Below are positions 1-6,031 of a stretch of DNA of 64,000 bases, in pieces. The translations under genes were made by a program, and so were the position numbers. The notes beneath the pieces are model-generated. The model saw only the letters and a program-made list of their open reading frames with translations. It was not told where the DNA came from and did not search any database. This stretch comes from UBA12087 sp964370815 (GTDB lineage: Bacteria > Chloroflexota > Anaerolineae > Anaerolineales > Villigracilaceae): positions 1-64,000 of the forward strand of contig CAYJKQ010000002.1 of assembly GCA_964370815.1 (NCBI GenBank), written 5' to 3'. Position 1 is the first letter of the stretch, and every line of letters begins with the position of its first letter.

Positions 1-60
1 CCAGTTATCAGTTGCCAGTTATCAGTTGCCAGTTATCAGTTGCCAGTTATCAGTTACCAG
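1..60. repeat. 14-bp tandem repeat at the left edge
   Basis: A 14-base unit (ccagttatcagttg) is repeated about four times, the last copy slightly changed, and the array may continue outside the window. It overlaps the last codons and stop of the minus-strand ORF ending at 50. The same cagttatcagt word recurs at 2568-2592, so this short repeat brackets the terminase region on both sides. Confidence 0.85.
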
Positions 61-574
61 AGATCCGTTTTGAATCGGATTCCAAGGCAGCTTTTTCCCT
101 GGCTTTGACGAGTAATGACTCGCTGTACGAGATGGGTTTGGGCATTAGGTCGGGTTCTATCTCGAGGACACCAGCGGGAACAGAAAAACCCAGTGCGGCA
201 ACCTGGCGGTAGACACCTGTTCGGATAAGGGAGATATGCTTGGCCTCGGCAAGGATGACATCCCATTTGTGATGGGTTTGTTTATAGTCCGATTGAAGCT
301 TGACCAATGTGCCGATTGTGCGAGCAGCAACAGCAATTGTGTAAAGGACTGCGAGGGACTCCTGCGGAGTTTTGCAGGGGTCTATTTGCTGGGTTTTGAG
401 GACCTGGGCGATCTCGGAACGCATGAGGTGAATTTCGAGGGCGACTTCTTGGCGAGGGTGGTTGAGGAGCATCTGGCGTTCTTCTTCGGTGTAGTAGGGC
501 CAATAGGTGCTGGTGGTGGGGTCGTAGGATTTCTTTTCTGGATGGCGGGGTGGGTAAACTATAGGTGTAGTCAT
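50..574 (-). CDS. Hypothetical protein downstream of terminase
   Basis: A 174-residue soluble protein of unknown function. It opens with a Pro/Arg/Tyr-rich segment (YPPRHPEKKSYD), then a mostly helical body with no membrane segment or signal peptide. It lies just downstream of the terminase-like gene on the same strand, so a small phage-packaging partner or other phage-derived gene is plausible, but I recognise no family. The ATG at 574 overlaps a TAA stop (TAATG) of a short reading frame that begins at 726 and whose first 18 codons are nearly identical to those of this gene. The 3' end runs into the 14-bp tandem repeat, so the original C-terminus may be lost. Confidence 0.5.
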   Translation of the reverse strand: MTTPIVYPPRHPEKKSYDPTTSTYWPYYTEEERQMLLNHPRQEVALEIHLMRSEIAQVLKTQQIDPCKTPQESLAVLYTIAVAARTIGTLVKLQSDYKQTHHKWDVILAEAKHISLIRTGVYRQVAALGFSVPAGVLEIEPDLMPKPISYSESLLVKAREKAALESDSKRISGN

Positions 575-726
575 TAGATTATCCTTTGTCCCGATGCCCT
601 TGCATCGGGATAGACGATGCTCGCATTCCCGCCTACTGACGCGGGACCTTGGGGATGCTCGCTCGTCTTAGGGTCGTAGGGTTTCTTTTCTGGATGGCGG
701 GGTGGGTATTCAATTGGGGTGATCAT
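574..726 (-). pseudogene. Duplicated 5' end of the 50..574 gene, interrupted by a palindromic repeat
   Basis: Bases 673-726 are a near copy of 521-574: both encode M-x-T-P-I-x-Y-P-P-R-H-P-E-K-K-x-Y-D on the minus strand. After about 20 codons the upper copy runs into the two-hairpin repeat at 589-670, is read through it in frame, and stops in a TAATG that also contains the start codon of the intact gene. The arrangement suggests that the gene start was duplicated when the repeat inserted, or that a tandem paralogue was cut short by it. Whether the 50-codon product is made is unknown. Confidence 0.6.
589..670. repeat. Modular two-hairpin repeat, copy 1
   Basis: Hairpin B (cccgatgc...gcatcggg, 590-609) is followed directly by hairpin A, whose outer arms are tagacga (611-617) and tcgtctta (663-670). 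The loop of A carries a third small palindrome, cccgcctactgacgcggg. This is one of six related copies in the first 2.75 kb. Confidence 0.8.
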
Positions 727-759
727 GGGTTCTCCTTTGCGTTAGAAAGTTTAGTGTTA

Positions 760-813
760 TCCCAGGATTCATATCCTGGGATAGACGATGCTCGCATGAT
801 GCTCGCTCGTCTA
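760..813. repeat. Modular two-hairpin repeat, copy 2
   Basis: Hairpin B is cccaggattcatatcctggg (761-780). Hairpin A has arms tagacga and tcgtcta around a short gctcgca/tgctcgc core. The terminal cta of the repeat (811-813) is, on the minus strand, the TAG stop codon of the terminase ORF, so the repeat has set that protein's C-terminus. Confidence 0.8.
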
Positions 814-2565
814 ATAATTGTGGTCGATGAAGTTGAGGAGGTCGGTGTTATCCAAGCGGGGGTCGAAGGGGTCACGGTCGATAATGAGGGTGGGAGACGA
901 GATGCTCCAATCGAGGTCGTCAAGTTGGGTGACGAGGGCGTCGGCGAGGACGAAGTCGTCGTGGATGAGGGCACCTTCGGAGTTGCGGGTGCCTTCCGGG
1001 ACACCCCAACGCAAGGTTTTGTTGGGACCTGGCAGGACTTCGGACTGACAGGCTCTGTATTGGGCTTCGACCTGTGGGGTATGTATTCGCTCCTCATGGA
1101 GCGAATATTGGCGATGCTCGCTGGATGCTCGCTCGCCTAAGGATTGCTCCCTCACGCTTAACCCTGATGCCCATCCCCTTCCCCCCTGAAAAGCATCAGT
1201 GGTCGGGGACATTGCACTGGGGTAGGTGATGGTCGCATTCCCGCCAACTTCACGCGGGACCTGACGGGACTGCTCGCTCACCTTAAATCTGCCTGTATTG
1301 ATCATGGCGAGGAAACGATATCCAATGTCGCTTTTGACGGTGGATGTGAATTTGACGGGGATGACCTTGCCCGGGAAGGCTTTGTCGAGCAGTGCCCAGA
1401 GACCTTCACCGACGCCGGTGGCGTCAACAACGAAGTAACGAGGGAGCCAGCTTTCGGCGAGGGATTTGAGCTGACCAAAAATGGTGAGGTGGTTTTGCCC
1501 GGTCCATTCGACCCTGTGGATGATGCGGTAGGAGGGATAATTGAGGGTTGCGACGGTGGAGGTGTCGACTTCAGCGATGGAGAGGGCGGCGGAATCGCGC
1601 GAGGGGTTGGCGAGTTTGGCGGCGGGGTCGGACATGACGGCTTCGTCCTGCCCGGCGAGGTCGAGGAGGAAGGCGACAGAATGGGGAGTGTTAGGCATTT
1701 CATCCCGATGCCCATGCATCGGGATAGGCGATGGTCGCATGTCGCTCCCTCGCCTAAAGATTAGAGCCATGCGGGCGGCGTTGAACATGCCAGTGGTGGC
1801 GTCGATCTCTTCGTTGAAGTATTGGGTTTTAACGAGGGGGTGCTGACGACCCCAGCGAGATACAACAGCATCGACATGAGCACCATAGGCGGGGAGAACC
1901 TGGCGAACGTGGTCGGCATCGACCATGAAGAGGCGCTGGCGATCATCGAGTTTTTCGGAATATTGGGCATGCCGAATCTCCTGTGAAAGAAAGGTGGTAC
2001 TGGTCCAGAGGGTGCCCGCCAGCAGACGGGTGGCGTGGGTGGAAGCGACCATTGGATGGAAATTGCGCTGGTAAAAAGAGGCATTGATATCCTGGGCTTC
2101 GTTGACGATGAGCAACAAGGATGCGGTGGCTCCGACGACGTTGGATTTGGAGTCACCGGAGAGGAAGGAAATACGGGCTTGATCGACGAGGCGCATGAAT
2201 TGACCGTTCTTGTGCCAGAGATCGGATGTGAGGGGGTTGCGAGAGAGGACTTGATCGAAGCGGATGATGGCATTGACGGTCTGAGGTTTGTAGGTGGGAT
2301 TGACGGCGACCATGCTGAGAGGAAATTCGGAATAGGTGTAAAGCAGGTAAGCCATGAGCTGGATGATGAATTCATCCTTACCGGACTGGCGGGGAAAGAC
2401 TATGATGATGGTATCGCCATAGTTATTAATGATGGACTCCCGCAGGCGGGCAATGGGTTCAACCTGATAGGGGCGGAGTTGGATGCTGGAGGTATGCCGG
2501 ATGAAGGCGGGCATTCCGGACAGAAAGAGGTTGAGGGAGTGGGATGAATTGTGTGAGAGTCGCAT
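811..2565 (-). CDS. Phage-type terminase large subunit-like protein, with in-frame repeat insertions
   Basis: The 584-residue product matches the terminase large-subunit plan: an ATPase with a Walker A-like FPRQSGKDE (about 57-65) and a Walker B LLLIVNEAQD (about 150-159), then an RNase H-like nuclease with FLLDLAGQDE (about 299-308), VVDATGVGEG (about 379-388) and a late HDD (about 535-537). In phages this enzyme cuts DNA and pumps it into the prohead. Two stretches do not fit the family: residues about 271-289 and about 429-498 are encoded by palindromic repeats at 1702-1757 and 1085-1285. The reading frame stays open through both. The stop codon also comes from a repeat. A short partner ORF lies downstream, and no portal, capsid or tail genes are visible. 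It is probably a decaying prophage remnant. Met18 (2514) is an alternative start; neither start has a good ribosome site. Confidence 0.75.
   Translation of the reverse strand: MRLSHNSSHSLNLFLSGMPAFIRHTSSIQLRPYQVEPIARLRESIINNYGDTIIIVFPRQSGKDEFIIQLMAYLLYTYSEFPLSMVAVNPTYKPQTVNAIIRFDQVLSRNPLTSDLWHKNGQFMRLVDQARISFLSGDSKSNVVGATASLLLIVNEAQDINASFYQRNFHPMVASTHATRLLAGTLWTSTTFLSQEIRHAQYSEKLDDRQRLFMVDADHVRQVLPAYGAHVDAVVSRWGRQHPLVKTQYFNEEIDATTGMFNAARMALIFRRGSDMRPSPIPMHGHRDEMPNTPHSVAFLLDLAGQDEAVMSDPAAKLANPSRDSAALSIAEVDTSTVATLNYPSYRIIHRVEWTGQNHLTIFGQLKSLAESWLPRYFVVDATGVGEGLWALLDKAFPGKVIPVKFTSTVKSDIGYRFLAMINTGRFKVSEQSRQVPREVGGNATITYPSAMSPTTDAFQGGRGWASGLSVREQSLGERASSEHRQYSLHEERIHTPQVEAQYRACQSEVLPGPNKTLRWGVPEGTRNSEGALIHDDFVLADALVTQLDDLDWSISSPTLIIDRDPFDPRLDNTDLLNFIDHNY
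1085..1140. repeat. Modular two-hairpin repeat, copy 3 (inside terminase)
   Basis: Hairpin B is attcgctcc-tcat-ggagcgaat (1085-1106), a perfect 9-bp stem. Hairpin A follows at once with arms ggcga / tcgcc around gatgctcgctggatgctcgc. The repeat is read through in frame by the terminase ORF. Confidence 0.75.
1175..1285. repeat. Modular palindromic repeat, copy 4 (inside terminase)
   Basis: Hairpin A has arms taggtga (1222-1228) and tcacctta (1278-1285) and contains the inner palindrome cccgccaacttcacgcggg. The preceding block (about 1175-1208, cccctgaaaagcatcagtggtcgggg) resembles a stem-loop at about 8725-8757. Together with copy 3 it makes an insertion of about 200 bp in the terminase. Confidence 0.7.
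1702..1757. repeat. Modular two-hairpin repeat, copy 5 (inside terminase)
   Basis: Hairpin B is atcccgatgcccatgcatcgggat region (1702-1725). Hairpin A has arms taggcga and tcgccta around tggtcgca/tgtcgctccc. It encodes about 19 extra residues between the ATPase and nuclease parts of the terminase. Confidence 0.8.
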
Positions 2566-2567
2566 GG

Positions 2568-2592
2568 CAGTTATCAGTTTTCAGTGATCAGT
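2568..2592. repeat. Short cagttatcagt-type repeat upstream of terminase
   Basis: The segment cagttatcagttttcagtg and the following atcagt are built from the same word as the array at 1-60. It lies immediately upstream of the terminase start. Such AT-poor minisatellite words are common intergenic repeats; no function is evident. Confidence 0.55.
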
Positions 2593-2652
2593 GGTATAGA
2601 ATTCCATGGTTTAGCCACCCCATTAAAGCAATCGGCAAGGGTCGCTTTTGTT

Positions 2653-2739
2653 TCCCAGCATTCATATACTGGGATAGGTGATCCCATCCGCTACGCTTCT
2701 GGGACAAGTGTGGTCACTGGAGATAGCTCCCTCACCTTA
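2653..2739. repeat. Modular two-hairpin repeat, copy 6
   Basis: Hairpin B is tcccagcattcatatactggga (2653-2674, with one mismatch). Hairpin A has arms taggtga and tcacctta around a diverged centre of about 50 bases. It lies outside any gene, upstream of the terminase. Confidence 0.75.
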
Positions 2740-3382
2740 CGACTCTTGCCAAATGTATTATAGAACATTATTTCTAATATTGCAAGGCCCAATTCTTATA
2801 TTTTGGGAATCAATTAATGAGAGGGAGACCTATTGTTGGATGGAATTTGCCCCCCTCCGGATGGACCGGTAAGATAGGTCGGAACATTATTCTAACAGTA
2901 GTATTAAGAGCTAAATTCCATTAAAAGTCCGCTGGACCTTTGACAAAAAACCAAGAACAAGATTTGAAGAGGAGCGTTGTTAACGCAAGGGGCTATGAGC
3001 CTAAAACATGGCTTTCCGACATGTCCCAAAGGAAACAAGGCTGAAATGAAAGTTCAAATTTCCTTCATTGGGGGATTTTTTTCGACAGCAAAATGATTGT
3101 AGATGATTGGGTTGATGATCTGGATTATACAGATAGAATTATACACAATGAAATGGGAGCCTTCAGTAATAAGGCAACGTTTACTCTTGAGTGGGACGCT
3201 AATACAAATTTTTTAATCAATTTTCAGGTTGTCATCCCAATAGTAGTGCATTACAAGTGCAATAGTGGGCAATAACTCAAGTCAATCTGTAGAAAATATC
3301 ACTTACAATTGAGACATTGGATATTTTGTTTATATTATGTATCGCAGATGATTAAGTTGTAAAATCAATAGAATTATTCTAA
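2740..3382. other. Non-coding stretch between prophage remnant and AT-rich operon
   Basis: I see no convincing gene here. A 60-codon plus-strand frame at 3093-3275 has no family resemblance and no clear ribosome site. Around 3041-3079 an imperfect aatgaaag...ccttcatt hairpin is followed by gggggatttttttc and could be a terminator. Base composition shifts from GC-rich to AT-rich across this stretch. Confidence 0.4.
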
Positions 3383-4399
3383 TTAGGTTCTAGATATACT
3401 TTCAGGGTTGTAAAGAAAGCCTGGAATTTTCAATCGCCAATCAAAACTTGAAATTATTAATTTAACCATGTTTCGATAATACTTCTTCTTATAATAAAAC
3501 ATTGCTCCATCAATTTGGTTTGCTAGTAGTTGACAAGGCCCTACCCAAACTTTGCTTAATTCTTTCGGTAATTCTTTCTTTATAAGTCCAATTCTTAACT
3601 GTATCCAAAAACCTATCAAGGCTTGCCATCCTATACTAGATATGTCTTCTTCTGAAATTATCTTTTGAAGCCTAATTAAAGAAATTAAATTAATTGTTTC
3701 GTCATCAATTTCGTTAAATAGTCTGATTTTAATTAAATCAGATATCGATTCACATTTCTCAATTAAGTTATTTGAATCTATTGGTACAAGATGATCTTCT
3801 TGATCTATTTGTCTTACTTGAATAATTGTAGCAAGTAAATTACCGATTAAATCAAATGTTCCAACTTCGTCAATATTCTTGATTTTATATTGCATCTTTT
3901 TAAAGATAATGAACAATTTCTTGTAAGGGAATTCTTTCGATAAACCAGAAAGATTTCCATTGTTATTGTGTCGTTGATATATGTCATGTTCAACAATTAT
4001 TATTGTTCTACAAAAATCAAGGAAAATAATTAGTGTATATAGGAAAAGTGAAACAGGTCCTTTTTTGATTGTTTGAATTTCTGTTGATAATATTTTGTCA
4101 AATTCATCGATATCAGGTTCTATTAAATTGAGATAATATGATGACCTATTAATTATTTCACTATATTGCTTAGCTCGTCTTTTTTCATTCTGTGATCTCA
4201 AGAAACGATAAGAAATTAATGATAATAGAATAATTGGATATATATATATAAGGCTAAAATATAATAATTTTGGTCTATTTGAAAAGACCCAGATAATATT
4301 AAGAATTGAGATAATAATTAATGTTGATAAAATTAAATATATAGCATATTTATAATATTTACTATCGTATGGGGGAGATCCAAACCAAGGGATATTCAT
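3383..4399 (-). CDS. Membrane protein of unknown function (gene 3 of AT-rich operon)
   Basis: About 338 residues. Two hydrophobic segments lie near the N-terminus (about residues 15-35 and 42-62); then comes a long, mostly helical, charged region, with a further hydrophobic patch near residue 115. I recognise no domain. The start chosen is the ATG at 4399, preceded by GGAGG with 8-base spacing; the longer frame to 4414 starts with a TTG that overlaps this ribosome site. The stop of the upstream gene and this ATG share a base (TAATG), indicating translational coupling. Base composition is strongly AT-rich compared with the housekeeping genes nearby, consistent with horizontal transfer. It may form a membrane complex with the 153-residue protein encoded just before it. 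Confidence 0.7.
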   Translation of the reverse strand: MNIPWFGSPPYDSKYYKYAIYLILSTLIIISILNIIWVFSNRPKLLYFSLIYIYPIILLSLISYRFLRSQNEKRRAKQYSEIINRSSYYLNLIEPDIDEFDKILSTEIQTIKKGPVSLFLYTLIIFLDFCRTIIIVEHDIYQRHNNNGNLSGLSKEFPYKKLFIIFKKMQYKIKNIDEVGTFDLIGNLLATIIQVRQIDQEDHLVPIDSNNLIEKCESISDLIKIRLFNEIDDETINLISLIRLQKIISEEDISSIGWQALIGFWIQLRIGLIKKELPKELSKVWVGPCQLLANQIDGAMFYYKKKYYRNMVKLIISSFDWRLKIPGFLYNPESISRT

Positions 4400-4860
4400 T
4401 AGATTGCCCTCCAAAGAGAAAGAATGACTGTGATAAACCAGGCAAAAGTAATCAGTACTCCATATAGTAAGGTATTAAAAGGGATGAAACCTGAAATAAA
4501 TACAAGGTATATACTGACGAATATCGCAGATGAAATAATGAAAAGTGGCAAAAAACTATTAATAAAATCACGAAGGAATGTAAGACTTATGGTAGAAAGA
4601 TGAGATTGCCAAAGCCATTGAACATAACAATATGTAAAGGAGATGATCAGAAAGACGTTAATCAATAAATAAATCCATTTGGATAATATAATAGGAGGTC
4701 CACCAGTAACATTAATATATAGAGATTCGGAAGGAGCATTAAACACTTTTTCCATGAAGAATCCCCACCAAACTGACCAAAAAATGCTATAGACTGAAGT
4801 AACCCACTCAGATATTATTAAACTATTATTTCTATCCCCATTTTCGATATTAGCTCTCAT
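4399..4860 (-). CDS. Small four-helix membrane protein (gene 2 of AT-rich operon)
   Basis: A 153-residue protein dominated by hydrophobic stretches, with four likely membrane helices: about residues 20-40 (Trp-rich), 60-82, 95-120 and 125-147. I see no conserved motif that names a family. The ATG overlaps the stop of the upstream PRTase-like gene by four bases (ATGA), and its own stop overlaps the start of the next gene, so the three genes form one coupled operon. A membrane partner or pore for the other two products is a reasonable guess, based only on this layout. Confidence 0.7.
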   Translation of the reverse strand: MRANIENGDRNNSLIISEWVTSVYSIFWSVWWGFFMEKVFNAPSESLYINVTGGPPIILSKWIYLLINVFLIISFTYCYVQWLWQSHLSTISLTFLRDFINSFLPLFIISSAIFVSIYLVFISGFIPFNTLLYGVLITFAWFITVILSLWRAI

Positions 4861-5453
4861 GATATACCTATAATTTGTGATTTTGTGAGTAATCTATTAA
4901 ATACAATATCTAATCCTTGGTCATGAGATATTTCGGCTAAATTATTTTCTAATTTATCTTTCTGATTATCGAGTTGAACTATTGCTAAATATGATCCAAT
5001 CTTCCATTTTTTTTGTTGATGTTTAAAATTATTTGCAACTTTATAAATTAAAGAACCATTTCCAACAACATCTTGGATTATCAAAAAAGTGATTTCTTGT
5101 TGAATATCTAATTTCCTAGGATTAGGAAAAATGAATGGTTCAACTGTTAAGATATCACCAACTTCTTTCCACAAAAATAAATATTTGTTTTTCAACATGG
5201 CATACATACTAATGAAGGGAATTATCCCAAATGAAGAACTAATACCTTCTGGAGCCAATAAATATGCATCTTGAAAGTTAATGAAATTTTCATCAAGGAA
5301 TCTCTCAAAATATGGGAAAAATATATTTCGGATTTCTGGTGAGTACCATAACCTATTTAGAAAAATCCAATCTCTTTCTTGGTCAATAATTTGAGAATCT
5401 CTGAATAGTTCAATTAATATATTTGTCAATTCATCGGAAGATGTACGAGTCAT
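4857..5453 (-). CDS. Phosphoribosyltransferase-like protein (gene 1 of AT-rich operon)
   Basis: A 198-residue soluble protein. Residues about 67-100 (APEG...FGIIPFISMYAML...WKEVGD) resemble the gpe-x-GG-hhhA...RKE region of type I phosphoribosyltransferases, and 124-135 (FLIIQDVVGNGS) fits the PRPP-binding loop that normally reads hhhhDDhhTTGGS. The acidic pair is reduced to QD and the TTG is GNG, so catalysis may be altered. No purine or pyrimidine enzyme is obvious; the setting (two coupled membrane proteins, AT-rich DNA, nearby KAP NTPase) differs from a metabolic operon. PRTase-like domains are known from bacterial conflict systems, a general family fact and not proof here. The ATG follows a strong GGTGGAGA. 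The fold call rests on motif reading only. Confidence 0.5.
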   Translation of the reverse strand: MTRTSSDELTNILIELFRDSQIIDQERDWIFLNRLWYSPEIRNIFFPYFERFLDENFINFQDAYLLAPEGISSSFGIIPFISMYAMLKNKYLFLWKEVGDILTVEPFIFPNPRKLDIQQEITFLIIQDVVGNGSLIYKVANNFKHQQKKWKIGSYLAIVQLDNQKDKLENNLAEISHDQGLDIVFNRLLTKSQIIGIS

Positions 5454-5510
5454 TTCTCCACCTAATTATTAAACGAAAACTATTTTGATTCAGATTAATG
5501 ATTCAACAAT

Positions 5511-5516
5511 ATTATA
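5511..5516 (-). promoter_or_regulatory. Likely -10 element of the AT-rich operon
   Basis: On the minus strand this reads TATAAT, about 60 bases before the ATG of the PRTase-like gene. The expected -35 position holds only a weak match (TATGAT). Confidence 0.4.
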
Positions 5517-6031
5517 GCATTCTTATATGCAAAATCATAAAATCATTAATAGATTATCTTTGAAATAACAAGTGGTTAATTGTTTTATTCCTTCTATCTT
5601 TTCTAATTATTGAAAGCATACCAGATAGGTGCATTTCAGCATTTCAACTCCTCGCCGAGGGCTTGAACCGTTAACCTAGCGGTAAAGGGTTTAAGTCCTG
5701 CAGACATATGTTTAATGTTTTATTGGTAATTGACTAACGGTTTGCATTAGCGGCATTTCGCCAGGAACCGGGCGCTGAAACGGAACGTGGACTTCGGGTG
5801 AGTGAATCGGCTTTAACGGGAGCACAGCAAAACGTCCGCTTCATGCTGTCTAGGTGGGTTTTGAAAGCCGGTTTTAAACTCGAACTTGATGCTTGCATGC
5901 GTGACTGCATTTATAGATGTTGCGTTTATCGGTAGGTGCACTCATTGAATGCTAACCTTCTGGATTGATAACTAGCACAAAACTCATCCTGAAAAGATTT
6001 TATCCAGAATCATGGTAAGGTTCCAGCACCA
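5517..6031. other. Long intergenic stretch with decayed palindromic words
   Basis: No gene is visible. From about 5640 to 5960 the sequence becomes GC-richer and contains word pairs such as ctaacggtttgcattagcggc and gcctcgccgagg-like arms that look like a degraded repeat or recombination site. I could not define boundaries or a family. Confidence 0.35.

Noticed and set aside
1..60. CRISPR array at the left edge
   Set aside because: The units are 14 bases and directly abutting, with no spacers, so this is a plain tandem repeat.
723..1097. Minus-strand frame of 124 residues inside the terminase region
   Set aside because: Low-complexity Ser/Thr/Pro composition and full overlap with the terminase frame, which has recognisable motifs; it is a shadow.
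3093..3275. 60-codon plus-strand frame in the gap before the AT-rich operon
   Set aside because: No ribosome site, no family resemblance and isolated; chance frame in AT-rich DNA is more likely.
5640..5720. tRNA gene near 5.7 kb
   Set aside because: A ggtttaagtcctgcag segment recalls a T-arm, but no cloverleaf can be assembled around it.
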